Translations under genes and position numbers: made by a program
In this document: in pieces, positions 12,903-24,527 of the stretch
Layout: each line of letters starts with the position of its first letter
How positions within the stretch are numbered: the stretch's first letter is position 1
NCBI RefSeq assembly: GCF_000512585.2
Contig: NC_089241.1
Span: forward strand, 3,100,001 to 3,164,000
DNA from: Kwoniella bestiolae CBS 10118
Lineage: Eukaryota > Basidiomycota > Tremellomycetes > Tremellales > Cryptococcaceae
Direction: 5' to 3'
Length of the DNA: 64,000 nt
Notes under the pieces: generated by a model
Told to the model about the DNA's origin: nothing
What the model saw: the letters and a program-made list of their open reading frames with translations, nothing else
Databases searched by the model: none

Positions 12903-13538
12903 CTATTTCTTCTCTGATGAGAGTATATCAACGACTCTCTGTACTTTACCGTCATTCCCACCCGAGGTGATGGATTTATCTGTCCTTGTACCTATCCTGA
13001 TATCGGTCTATATTATCAGATGATACCCATACATGAGTCAGCTCATCTTCACTATGACTACTAGACATGATAATGTCAGGTCAAGAATAGCTATCACTCA
13101 CAGCGATCCTCTGACATCCCAGAGCATGTACAGCCTGATGACATTCCCCTATAGCTCGCACGACGTCGTCCCATGGTCCCTCGAGGTTGGTCCCGTAGCC
13201 ACTGTATATGGATTTCATGAGATCAGTGATCGCTCTAAATCTGCGACGAGGAAAAGAAGCTTACTGTAGCTAAATCAAGTCATGGATGTCAGCTTCTAGC
13301 CATGTGAACCGATAGCTTGGATGAAAGCTGATCAAATGAACGCTCACTTTATACTCCAATCCTGATCTCTCCAACACCCTCTGGACTTCAGCTATCTCTG
13401 GTCCCACTGAGGGTACGGGTAATCCCATGGGAATAAGGCAGACTGACAGGACGGACGATCAGTCAGTCGTTTAGCTTGTGTGGAACTCAGGTACAGGGGG
13501 AACATACAATCGGCGACGGCGTAGAGAGGGACAGACAT
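12903..13538 (-). CDS. ECM15: thiamine-binding MTH1187/ECM15-family protein
   Basis: Small cytosolic ferredoxin-like-fold protein of about 111 residues; known homologs bind thiamine-type ligands and their physiological role is unclear. Joined exons read MSVPLYAVADFCLIPMGL, then PVPSVGPEIAEVQRVLERSG, LEYKLHGYGTNLEGPWDDVV, and the end TDIRIGTRTDKSITSGG. The conserved HGYGTNLEG segment is obtained only by including a 5-nt exon (13265-13269) between two normal introns. The length is typical of the family. It is convergent with the CUS2-like gene and divergent from MTC1. Confidence 0.85.
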
Positions 13539-13942
13539 TGTTGATGTGCACTCTATTGAGGATCTTGCGATGACTAGATGGTCAACGTATGTATCTCATT
13601 GAACTCCACCGTGCTTATATACCTCTTTTACTGAGCATGCAATGCTCATCTCGGAGCTGAAGGGATAGATCCGGAGTTCCGCGTTATCGCAGGATCAACC
13701 CGATGTTTTAGGCGTGCAACATCCTCTTCATTACAGGAAGCAGATAGGCGCGTGATGCAGGCCAAGGTATGACGAACGTTGGGTTGCGTGTTTAACCGGA
13801 GTAACCTTGAGAGATTGTCATAACGCGTATTCAAAGATTCTCATCCTCACTCCAACATCAGACTTATACTTCATACATCCCATCCATCAACAACACCAAC
13901 GCCATCCCATCACTTCCCGTGACAGCTCGACACACATCTAAA
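13539..13942. promoter_or_regulatory. divergent promoter region, ECM15-like / MTC1
   Basis: A stretch of 404 bp between divergent starts. The 90 bp before the MTC1 ATG is CA/CT-rich, like a 5' UTR. No specific site was recognised. Confidence 0.45.
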
Positions 13943-15764
13943 ATGCCACCAAAGGGAAAGAAGACCAAAGCTGAAGAAGCCTTAGACTTCCTCTCAAACC
14001 TGGACAACCTCGACGCACCATCTGACGATCAACCCAACTCGTCCTCGTCCCCAGCTCGCAACTCCGCCACCTCAGGAACATCCGCACCATCCGGATTAAC
14101 AGAAAGCGCTCCAAGAGCCTCCACCGACAGTGCTCGAAAGTCCACTTCCACCAATCGGGATATGGGCTCGGCCGGTGGGAGTGCAGAGAACGACGAGGAA
14201 GCTCAAAAAGCCTTGGACTTCTTGAACGCCCAAATCAGCCAGAAGAGGACGAAACCCCTACCTCTATCTTCAGGTACACCTCGATCATCTACCCCTGTCT
14301 CTTCTTCCCCAGCTGCAGCTACGACTGTACCTCCACCAGCAGCTGAGCCAGTGAACGTACCTTCCGCGAACACATCGCCCAGCACAGGGGGATGGGGGGT
14401 GTCATCATTCTGGTCCTCTGCTACCTCGGCTTTGCAACAGGCTTCCAAAGTTGCTGATGAGCAGTACAAGAAGGTGAAACAGGAGGGTGTGCAGGGTGTT
14501 ACTCACCAATTAGAGAATTTGGGAGTGAAGGGGGTGACGGTACCGAATGTGGTGGATTTGAATAAGCTTAGGAAGGGGGCGGAAGAGAGGTTGGGAGGGA
14601 TTGTTAAAGGTGTGGATCTGGAGAAGCTGAGTGAGTATGCGACATCCTCATGGTTAATCGTAGTCTATAATACGCAAGTCTTAATCATCCCACATTCAGT
14701 GTGGCATGCAGAAGTATAGGTGCTAATCATTTCATCTGTACGTCACAGGACAAGACCTAGTCAACACCACGACCTCAACCCTAACCTCCATCCTCGATAC
14801 AGTCGCACCACCTATCTCAGCGCACGAGACCCTCGAGCTGTGGTTATCGCACCCCATGACAGGGTATGGTGGGGTCGAAGGTGTGATCTACAGAGCATGG
14901 GTCAGGATCCTCGAACAGACTGAAAGTGGAGAACTGATCATTGTTTGGTCGCCTCCTGAGAAGGAGAGTCCGTCAGCTGAGAAAGAAGGTGAGGGCGAAG
15001 ATGGAGAGGGGAGGAGCATTAATCCCATTGAGGGGTGGGAGAAGGCGTGGGAGTTGGCAAAGAGGGAGATTGAGGGTGTTAAGGGACGGGAGGAGAGGGT
15101 CCCAAAGGGGAGGAATAAGTCGCCCAATCGTGAGTTATAGTTCCATTCTCTTGAGCACCACCTGCAAAGCTCAGGCGAATAGTCAGTACCACTTATATAA
15201 ATTATCAGCTAAATTACTATGACCATAGCCCAAGTCCCAGTGACCACCGTCCCCATCTTCCTACACCTCCAACCCATCCTCGCACCTCTCCCCTACCCCG
15301 AGCCTCCGATCCATCCATCCTCAGGAGCAGACGCCCAACCTTCCAAGCACCTTTACTTCCTCTTGACTCTACAAGACCCCCAGCACTCCCTCAGCTTTAC
15401 TACTGTCACTCAACCCTCCCCGAGCGATTGGATGGAGGTAGAGTACGAGCAGTCTGAATGGGTTGAGGAGAGGTTGGTGGAGATTCTCAGGACGGGTGTG
15501 GAGGTCATCGCGCAGGATGTGAGTGAATGATCGCTTTCGATCTCAGTCATACCCTACTTGATATCATATCGTCTGAACAAAAAATCGTGACCCATGCTAT
15601 AGGAGCCTGATGCTGATCTTATCCGCGATATACAGTACGTAGCCACTCGAATGGGATTGAAACCCTCCGCCCCGACCGGAGCAGCCGTTACAGCCTTAGT
15701 GGAACAAGCGACCAACCAAGAGAAAGGAGCTGAATCGACATCTACCGAGAGGAAGTCCGATTAA
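13943..15764 (+). CDS. MTC1: maintenance of telomere capping protein 1 (MTC1), DUF5427
   Basis: Fungal protein linked in yeast to telomere capping and vesicle trafficking; its biochemical role is not established. The start MPPKGKKTKAEEALDFLSNL is followed by a Ser/Pro/Thr-rich region, a second EEAQKALDFLNAQISQKR copy of the opening helix, and the core GWGVSSFWSSATSALQQASK, VADEQYKKVKQEGVQGVT and PNVVDLNKLRKGAEERLG. Later exons encode ISAHETLELWLSHPMTGYGG and DADLIRDIQYVATRMGLKPS, ending with a polar tail. ATG 13943 is the first in-frame ATG. Confidence 0.87.
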
Positions 15765-16297
15765 TCTGGCTGCGCCTTTGATTAGCTCTAGCTTCGACTG
15801 CCCCTGATCTCGGTAATTATATTGATCGCTCCCATTCATTCCAGTTAATCCATCCTATGCTCGGAATTTCCTTGGTGTTCCCTTTCCTGTACGTGTTAGG
15901 CTTGATCTGATCTCTCGGTGGAAGAAGTTTATGCAGCAGTAGAAGGGAAGGGAAGAAGATGAAGATTAGCTTGGAATTTTGGTACTATGTCCGATTTCGA
16001 TACCTGCTTCGCTTAGTAATGATCTGATGCAATTTCATGTCTTTGAACTCAATTCAATACCAATACGATGGATGATGCGTCTGTTCCTTCTGTCGAGATG
16101 CAATTACTTTCGTCTACGATCAGAACAAGAGTAAATGCATTTCTTAGACTGGAAACAATTAAGGATCTAAAGAAATGATATCAATACAACAAGGAAAGTG
16201 ACAATCATACACACCACCAGCAAACGCCGCAACTCCCTCCTTACCTTCTAGTAACACTCCTCAAGCCCGACTTGTACTTCAATTCCAAACCTGTTCC
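15765..16297. other. convergent 3' intergenic region
   Basis: Lies between the MTC1 and MVP1 stops. AT-rich; no gene seen. Confidence 0.5.
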
Positions 16298-18909
16298 CTA
16301 CTCAACAGGCATACCCTCCAACTTATCTTTCAGCCCCTGCCAAACCCCTTCCAACCTCTTAGTCCCCTCAATCTGATCATTGGTAAATTCCCTCCATCCC
16401 AACGTGGTCTGCGCCGCCTGACGCGAATGATGCACTACCGATAGTTCATGCCACATACATGCTTTGATGAATACTCGGCGGGAGAGGGAGGAGGCGATGG
16501 TAGAGTTGTCTTGGTCGTTTGCTATGTCAAGTCGTATCGTATCAGCTGATATTCGAATGGTACATATAGTTAATCTTCTCAACTCTATCACAACCATTAT
16601 GGTGGTCCATGGATACGCGATGGAAGGAGCGGATACTGAGGGGAAAAAAGATTGACTCACCAGCAACCAGTTTATCAACCTCGACTTCCCATCCTGGCTT
16701 ACCCCCGTTCTTAAGCTGTTCAATCTTCTTATTCCTCGCTTCGACTTTCTTTCTAAGCGTATCGACATTATCTTTCGACAGTTTCTCGTGCCTTATGAAC
16801 AAATCTCGGAATGAAAGATACAAGTCTCTAGTCGATTTGAGCGATTCGATATGATCGGTTATGGCTGTGACCTACAACAGTAACCCACTTATCAGTTACA
16901 CACCATCCTTATAAGAAGTAATTGGTTAACTAACCCTTCGTTCAGTCTCTTCGGCAATCCTAATCCAACTCTCACCGACATCGTCCAAACCCTTCGATAC
17001 GCCCTGACATAACGAACAACTCTCTCCACCAGTGTTGACCGTCCCTCGATCGTTGGTCGAGTTTGTACATCTGAAACAACTCTTGTTCAACGATTCACCG
17101 ATACTCCTCACACTCAACGATAATCTGCTAGAATCCGCAGAATGGTTGATCAACCTAATGAGGAATTTCTCAGATAGCAGGACCAATTTCTGATACGAGT
17201 TCAATATCGACGGGAGGTTGTCTCGAAGTATACCTAGTTTCTCATCTAGGTCAGAAGGGATAGCCATCTCCTGAGCTGTATTTAGTTTCTTGCTACTTGA
17301 TTCTTCATCGGTATTGACTTTGGTGCGTTTTCGCCATGATTCGAAGGATCCCTCGGTTAGGAATACGTTGAGTGCACCGTCATCTTTGATGACTGGATGG
17401 TTGACGACGAAGTTTATGAATCGCTTTAGGGCTTTGCGACGGGCTTCGAGGAATGATGCATCGGCTGTTCCCGAATGTGATGAACCATCAGTAAGCATGT
17501 ATACGATGTGGTGTTGACGAAGAAAGTGAACTCACGACCTAAACGCTTTGGCGGTAGAGACGGGAGTAATCGGAAAGGCTATATACGGATCGTCAGTATT
17601 GGCAAGGCGAAGCATGAAAGAAGAAGTGACAGCTCACATAACGTTTGATGAGACAATCCAATAACCAGACGAAATCGCTATATCTTCTTGACACAGGACC
17701 GGACGAGCGTTTCTGCGAATCACATTGCTCAGCAGCTTTCCCTTCATTAATAAGCTGACTTAACGCTCGCTTGATGTCGTTCATCTGATTTATTCCACTC
17801 TCTAGATAGATCTCACTCACATCTGATTCAACCCTGTACTTTTGCAGGAACCAACCTTCCTTTTCAGGTTTCAAGACCACTTCGACCCGTTCGAGATTTT
17901 TCCAGTAACCCGTTTGACTCTCATCCAACACCCCATCCGACCTGAAGGCACTCCCATTTGCACTATACCCGCTCGATACGTGCTGCCCTCCTTCACCAAA
18001 CGGATGATGATCTGCGAACACATTCGTGCGGGATGCAGTATCCCATGCGTTGAATCCTGTAGAAGTTGACGGGGTGATACCGTGAGGTATGGAGGAGGAT
18101 GAGGGATCGGAAAGATCGTACCCTGTTGGAGGAGCTGAGAGGGAGTTGTTGGAGATGGAGGAGGATTGGAGGTTCGGTAAGGGGAGATTGGGTATTGAGG
18201 CTGATAATCTTTCGATGGTGATTTCGTCGTCTTCTGAGGAGGATTGAGCTAAGGCTACGAGAGCGAGGGCGCAGAAGAATTCTTGGCGTGCTAGGGAGGA
18301 TCTGTCTCTTGATGTGAGGTTTATGATCTATCAAGAATACCAAGTCAGCTTCACCTTGGCCTGCCATAAGATGGTTAGTGATGTTAGGCAGTGAACTGAC
18401 CTTTTCAACCATCAAAGCAGGTAGTCTGGAAGTAGTCAACAGCCTCTGCACGGATGGCAACGATACATGGCCTGTCCGACTACTATCTACCTGATCGAAC
18501 AGCGACACATATATAGCAGGTGGATCATCTATGCGTCATCGCATATCAGTCAGCTCATTCAAGATCCGCAACAGACGCACGATCCTCGAAGTATGAATTA
18601 CAACTCACTTATAAGCCCGTTCAATCCCTCCCTCCCCGCCCCTGGCCCAGCAGTGATCCCATCCGTAATGTCCTCGACAACTCTTCGAGGTGTCCCAGAT
18701 CTTGCGGGACTGGGGGCAGCAGACCAGGGATCGACATCGCCGAACCCACCTCCGCCAGTCATACCTGGAGCAGGGACGGTGGAAGCTAGTGGGTCGTTGT
18801 AGCCCGATGAGGATAGACCGGGAGAGGTGAGGAAGGCAGAGGAAGGGAGGGATCCTCCGCCCATTCGTCGTGGGGCGTTGAACATGTTAGCGAACTTGGT
18901 GATATGCAC
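16298..18909 (-). CDS. MVP1: sorting nexin MVP1 (SNX8-like; PX-BAR)
   Basis: Endosomal sorting nexin for retrograde transport to the Golgi or vacuole. The N-terminus (MHITKFANMFNAPRRMGGGS) is Gly/Ser/Pro-rich. ATG 18885 (MFNAPRRM) is an equally possible start. An EH-like segment follows (VSLFDQVDSSRTGHVSLPSV, QRLLTTSRLPALMVEK). The PX domain (about 17930-17400) has the phosphoinositide signature RRYSDFVWLLDCLIKRYPF, LLPSLPPKR and FLEARRKALKRFINFVVNHP. A long helical C-terminal half fits a BAR domain and ends VWQGLKDKLEGMPVE. A CXXC pair (SCFRCTN, SCSLCQG) sits in the BAR region. Confidence 0.9.
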
Positions 18910-18949
18910 AAAAGTATAATATCTCCTATGTATGTATTTGTCACAGTAG

Positions 18950-20076
18950 GTCTGCGCAGTGAGATGTACGTTATCGTTTGTGCTCCACTTTTACATAATA
19001 CATCACACACATAGCCAATAAAGTGGCTCTTTCTCACTTGTATACTTGTACGCCGATGATTAATAGGGCCTGCCGGTTCAGGTGTAATGATGAGATCAGC
19101 TTCGATACTTGGCCCAAAGTATGAGGACAGAAAACTCACTAATGCGCACGCAACAGGACATGTGAGGACCAATATCTTACCTGCCGAACCGATAAACAGG
19201 GAGAGCAGGTTGTCAAGCTCCGTGACCGCTCCCTCTTGGTCATACCTCAACGGTCCTGACACAAGCACATCTATATGACCTCCTAGAGCCAGCCCGGCTA
19301 TTCCAAATCGAAGAAGTGGTACAGGGCTAAGATCAGGCAGAATTGCGAGACCGTCTATCAGCGACTGCGGTTTTCTCTACTTGTTTCGTACGATATAGAG
19401 AGTACTCAGAATCACTCACGGTCCTACGGTCGTAGCTCTCTCAAACATTTCCATCCAGCTCTTCACTCCTACGTACACCACCGCACAGGCCAGCAGGACT
19501 CGGTACCAAAGATGGACCGCGAGGCGGTCCTGCAGCTGAAGGACTTGGCGAACCAGAAGGAGACGGGTGGGAGCTAGGGTGGGAGTCGGGGGGGGGCAGG
19601 AGGAGACGCGTGGGAGCTGGGGTGGGAGTCGGGGGGGGGCAGGAGGGCTCGTGGTCTTGCATGAGAAGCGGTGGGTAATGTGGCTGATTCGGTGGCAGGA
19701 GGTGGCGTATGAGGGCCGTATGATGGATCCACAGGGGCTTGTCGCCTCAATCTCTCATTTACACTGTTAAGACGAGGGAATCAGCTTTCGCCACTTGTCT
19801 GCCCAACACCGCCCATCGGACTTGGTCGCAGTATCCCACTTCACCACCTTCCAACATCCCTCATACGTCTACACCTATGAGATCTCATATATCCTCCTCA
19901 TCCTTCAGTGGCGATACTGAGGAGGGATCCCCCTCATTTTCCAAATCCCGCCTCAAGAGACCTAACAGACCATCAATCGTCAATTACCGACGATCATACA
20001 TGGCTCTCCTGAGAGTTTGGGGTCTCAAGCGAGGGTGAGTGAGGAGGTTATAGAGCTTGGTAAGTTTGCCGAACAT
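18950..20076 (-). CDS. possible multi-exon gene for an unrecognised membrane protein; reading frame unresolved
   Basis: Exon-like segments on the minus strand: MFGKLTKLYNLLTHPRLRPQ, ending TLRRAMYDRR, from 20076; VNERLRRQAPVDPSYGPHTP from about 19768, after an acceptor with an AGCTGAT element; a hydrophobic stretch YRVLLACAVVYVGVKSW near 19480; and RFGIAGLALGGHIDVLVSGP, then LRYDQEGAVTELDNLLSLF near 19300-19190. The second and third segments are in different frames across a 43-bp tandem duplication (19558-19643). The join after ERATTVGP also lacks a good phase match. It may be a pseudogene, a gene with an intron spanning the repeat, or a sequencing error in the G9 runs. A competing plus-strand ORF overlaps 19739-20038. 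No family was recognised. Confidence 0.35.
19558..19643. repeat. 43-bp direct tandem duplication with G9 runs
   Basis: Two near-identical 43-bp copies (19558-19600 and 19601-19643), each ending in GTC followed by nine G and a C. They differ at a few positions. 43 is not a multiple of three, so copy number changes the frame of any gene crossing it. Confidence 0.9.
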
Positions 20077-21537
20077 ATTGGTATGAGGTTAGATCACTTG
20101 GACATGAGTGTAGAGAAGACTGATCCATTCGTTCATGTGAGACTATATATATACACATAAAATTATATACCATACACCCGTTTTACTTGACATCGAAGTA
20201 CCCGTAGTCAAGCAAACGTCCTGTTCTTCGTCTCACTCTCTTGCCATACCCTTATGTCCCAGACGGAATGCGCTGACGAGAAATCTAGGTATATGATCCC
20301 TCGGCTGAACGGTCTTGTACTTGTCCTATCGTGGCACTGATCCCTCATCTACCTTGGACGATCGGAACAACACTTGATCAGCTCACACCCTTTCCTCTGG
20401 TCTTCTCCCTTGTCCTTTTCTTGAAGGTCACTTACGGTTTCAAGTCCAACCCACTTCGATCAATCTTGACACTCCACACCTCTTCGGGCGGATCATCCCT
20501 CGCATACAGACCTCATTGTCAACCTACCGCTTGGCCGAGAGACTGTTGTGTGATCCATGGCGCGTGGGAAATATAAGAATGATCTGCGAAGGTGGTGAAA
20601 TCACACTAACATCCTTGACCCTTGATGGATTGATGGTAATGATGGGCGTCTGAGTCAGTCTTGTCCTCGTTGATTCTTTCTTTCATAAAGCTGTTATGAC
20701 GACTTGAACTCTTTCTGATGGTTTGGAATGTCCACTGCTACTGTACTCCTGATTGAGCAACTGATTTTTCCACGCTCGTGTAAAGAGATTATCCACGTTG
20801 GTATGACTAATCATTTCACTCCATACTCCAAAGCTGTCTGAACAAGGTTTATCGTTTAATCTGATTTCTTTGATGCAAAGGACCTCCTTTCGCTTCTCAG
20901 ATCTATCTTAACACATCATCAATAAATTATTGTGCCATAGGTTGTATCCGATAAGCAAGTAGAATGTAATCCGATGAAAAGAGACCAACACGACAAAAGT
21001 TTAGCGTGTTTCGTTACGAGTCAGTCAGTCGAATCAATCCAAAGGATGTCAACGTACTAGTACTAGAAAACAGAGAGGAGGATAACAAGAAGGGCAGAAG
21101 ACAAAGACCCAAGCTCAAGATTCTCACGATGTGAGCCGAACTGATGGAATGATTATGATCTATGTTGGAGTGATGATAAATTATGATCATTCCCCATCAA
21201 TCAACGTGTATTTGCACAGCCATGAGAGTGATGGAACGACTTCAAACATACCAAACCATGATGACACGCTATGACCTTGACCTAAGAATCATCAAACACG
21301 ATGAGCTGATGAAGTGTATGATATACTCCAACACGTTGTAATTCGTATTCCCACTTGTTAACTCTTCTATCTCTTTCCCTTTCTCTTTCTCTTTCTATTT
21401 CCCAGCAAAAATTCCCTTTCATTCTTCTTCTTCTTCTTCTCCTCATATCCTGAGATAAGAGTAGACATCTTTACCTCCCATTCCATACCTACTCTTCTTC
21501 CCCTGATAAATTATTCAGACCAACTGTACCTCTCAAA
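20077..21537. other. long intergenic region before the CPL1-like gene
   Basis: About 1.46 kb. The only sizeable plus-strand ORF (20331-20576, 81 codons) resembles no family I know. From 21361 to 21440 there is a strong CT/CTT-rich tract, typical of a promoter or 5' UTR before the start at 21538. Confidence 0.45.
21361..21440 (+). repeat. pyrimidine-rich CTTT/CTT tract
   Basis: Repeated CTTTCTCTTT units and a (TTC)n run about 100-170 bp before the CPL1-like start codon. This is probably a promoter or leader feature. Confidence 0.6.
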
Positions 21538-22950
21538 ATGCATATCGCCACCATCCTCACCCCTCTCCTCCTCCTAATACTCCCCTCATTCGTCGTCTCC
21601 GACCCAACCCCTACTACCCCCGATTCTCAACTCGATATCAGAGGGTACGGCAGATGTTCCAACCTCGAGACTCGTGATTCCTACACATGCAAATGTTATC
21701 CAGAGTACGAAGAACCACGAAACCACGGTGGTTATTGGAAGAAACAAGAACAACCCGAAACCGACGCTGAAGCTGAGGCTAAAAAAGGTGGACATCACTA
21801 TGAAGAGTGTGTCTGTCCCGATTATCCTTATACCGAACTCGATGATAGAGGTTGGGGATGGAACCAAGGTAAAGGTGGATATGGGGGTCATCCCAAGTGT
21901 GTTTGCAAGGGTGAACATCAGAGTGGGTGACTTTCTTGAGCTGACGAGAGTGAGATATGAAGGTGTTTTACTGATGCTGATCGATGATATGTTAGCTTAC
22001 AACCCCAAGACCAGAAAATGCGAGTGTGATGTGAGTATGGCTTCCTCCTTACCCTTCTCTTCTGATCATAGATGGAACAATCGTTACACTTGACAAGCTA
22101 TTTGGCTTTCAACATCTCCATCGTCACTTCCCTCCCGCCACACTCACCAGGGGTATCGCCACCCCCTCTTTCCTTATCTCCTTACATACTCCTTATCCAT
22201 CTTACAAGTGACCACCAGCTGACGACTACCCCCGCAGGACGGCTACAAACCTTGGACCCCTCCCGACCACTACAAGCGAGGCGAAAAGAAAGGCGGCCAC
22301 AAGCACAAGCTCATCTGTAAACCCGGTCCCACCCAATCAGCTGGTCCAGGCGGGTATAAACGATCTCCTTCTCTACACGAAGCCATCAAGATGAGAGAAC
22401 AAGATGAACGAGGTGTCGAGAACCTCTTGGGATGCAGGGATCAAGAGAAGGCTTGTGAATCTCATGGTTCTTGGAAATGTGTCGAGCGAGTTGTGCTTTC
22501 TCTCTCAAGTTATTTGGAACGGGTGAGAACATAGGAAGCTGATGTGATGGATGGGTGATTAGCGTCAGCTCGTTACTTTGGTCTTGCGGTGCTTGTCCCG
22601 GTGAAGGTGTTGGTGAGTGATTCCTTGTGCAGCTAACGTGCCCCAATGCGAACGTAGCTGATGTCTGGTTCAACAAAGATTGCGGAGCTGTTCCTGGTGT
22701 CTCCGAAATCAGCTGTCAAGAGGGTCACTGCTTGATCGGTATGTCTACCCTTGCCCTTGGCCTTGCGATCACCTTCGCCTTTCCCTTCAACTTGAACCAT
22801 TGACTAACTTACACTACTTGCACAGAATCCTGCCGAAGAGGATACAAACTCACCAACACCCCAAGCGCAGAGTACCTCACCAACACCACCTGCGTCTCTG
22901 AGAACGACCAATCGCCCAACAAATCATGGTTCGTAGCTCAGGTCAACTAG
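21538..22950 (+). CDS. secreted cysteine-rich protein with C-terminal CPL1-like domain
   Basis: Predicted extracellular protein: signal peptide MHIATILTPLLLLILPSFVV, then cysteine-rich CXC segments (YTCKCYPEY, EECVCPDYPY, PKCVCKGEH, RKCECD). The C-terminal half matches the CPL1-like domain: GCRDQEKACESHGSWKCVD, VSSLLWSCGACPGEGV, NKDCGAVPGVSEISCQEGHC, then CRRGYKL and a final NTTCVSEND. The KCVD/VSS join needs a GC-AG intron (22486-22562). In Cryptococcus, the domain's namesake CPL1 is a secreted protein tied to capsule and host interaction; the role of this relative is not known. Potential N-glycosylation sites include NTT and NKS near the C-terminus. It ends close to the convergent SPF27 gene. 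Confidence 0.85.
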
Positions 22951-23465
22951 GTTGATTCCATCAACAGCCAGTATCTCAACGGACAATATCATCTAGAATT
23001 TGGTTTTATCTTTTCTATTCCTTCATTACGTTCTTTTCAACCCTATGCCCAACATTCCTTGCTTTTTGGATCTTGTTTATAGATACATCGTTGGTGCTCT
23101 GCTTTGCTATGAATATTAGATAGGTAGATTAGGTTAATTACTATTATCATTATTGGTGATGCGAGGTGATCTATGTCTATGGTTGCGGTGGGGTAGCATC
23201 AGTGGTCATATCATCGTGAAAAGGATCCGTCCATTCCAACATCATCGAAGTATTTCATTTTCTTTCACTTCGCATGGTACTTGGTCTGGGTCAATGAGAT
23301 CGTGATCATATCCCATACCTGCTCGAATAGATCGTATCAATCAGATCATATCTACCGTGCAATTCAGTAGCGGTATCAACACAAGACATCAGTAGCACAC
23401 TAATATACAACACATTCATCATAATTCTATAAATCATAAAGTACAGTACAGTACAGTACAATACA
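22951..23465. other. convergent 3' intergenic region
   Basis: 3' flanks of the CPL1-like gene and SPF27. A short GTACA repeat at 23441-23460 lies just beyond the SPF27 stop. No gene seen. Confidence 0.5.
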
Positions 23466-24527
23466 CTACCCCTTCCTCTCCAACCCCTCAACCTCCCCTT
23501 CCAAGACCTCCTGCCGTTTCCTCAACCCCCTGACCTCCCCCTCCAAAGCCCCGCAAGCCATCTCCAATTGAACATTACTACTAATCAGATCCTGCCACTT
23601 CCCCTCCAATTTACCAATCTGCCCGCCCTTCTCTTCTTGATATACCCTCCTCGACCTGTTCACATCTACGATCTGTTCTTTGAGTTGATCGAGGGTTGAG
23701 GTGAGTTCGGAGATTTGAGAGTTGAGTTGGAAGTTTCGGATGAGCCAGGCGTTTGGGGCGTATTGGGAGAGGAGGGAGGTGTTTTCGATTCTGTTAAATG
23801 ACCGAGTGGGTGTTAGTATTTTACTTTGATCTCTTTGGGTCGGTATTGGGTTGGTCTAGGGTTCTTTCGCCTTCTGCTCTTTACTCTTTACTCTTTACTC
23901 TTTACTCTTTACTCTTTACTCTTTACTCTTTACTCTTTACTCTTTGCTCTTTACTCTTTATTATTGTAATCAAACATGGTTCTATGGGTGGATTTGATTC
24001 CCCGTAGAGGTTGGATTTGTAAGGTGTGATAAGGGAGAAGGAACTCCAAGGTGTACAACGCTCATGAGGTATATACACATATACGATGAAACAATGTACC
24101 CACCTCAAGGCCATATGCCCTTCCGCAATCTTACTTTGCCTCTCAGCATTCTCCAGCTCTCCCAAAGATGGTTCATCGGGGACAGTAGGAGGTTGATATT
24201 TGGTTGGATCTATTGATCGTATAGGTTTAGAGGGGTATTGCGAGAGTAGGTTGTGCAGTTGCTTTGATTTCTATATACACGTATATATCAACATCAGCAG
24301 CTGTCCCAATAACACTTGTATATCCACCAGTCATTTTTCTGCGGATAGGGAGTAATACCCACAGGAAACACATCCACCGACACGGGTAACCTCTCGTCAT
24401 TATCGTTTATCTGTGGTGTCCTCCTGAGCTCGGCCTCTATCAACGCCTGAGCTGCGGATTTGAGATGGGGGTCGTCGAGGTGTTTGTCGTAGTATGGTAG
24501 TGAGTCTATGTAGGTTGATGAGGACAT
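23466..24527 (-). CDS. BCAS2: pre-mRNA-splicing factor SPF27/BCAS2 (Prp19 complex)
   Basis: Component of the Prp19/NineTeen complex, which activates the spliceosome. The start at 24527 gives MSSSTYIDSLPYYDKHLDDP, followed by AAQALIEAELRRTP, the family's opening signature. Middle exons encode PTVPDEPSLGELENAERQSK and IENTSLLSQYAPNAWLIRNF. The C-terminus is a coiled coil (QISELTSTLDQLKEQIVDVN, ending EVLEGEVEGLERKG). An upstream in-frame ATG at 24611 exists, but homology begins at 24527. The 313-nt intron (23791-24103) carries a heptanucleotide tandem array. Divergent from the RPD3-class gene. Confidence 0.9.
23877..23960. repeat. CTCTTTA heptanucleotide tandem array, 12 units
   Basis: Twelve successive 7-nt units (one with a single substitution, at 23940-23946) inside the SPF27 intron. 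It is a minisatellite-like array and likely to vary in length between strains. Confidence 0.95.

Noticed and set aside
19739..20038. Plus-strand ORF with a good GTGAGT donor at its end
   Set aside because: Competes with minus-strand exon-like segments. The minus intron ends with the AGCTGAT element typical here, and the plus continuation has no recognisable product. Not excluded completely.
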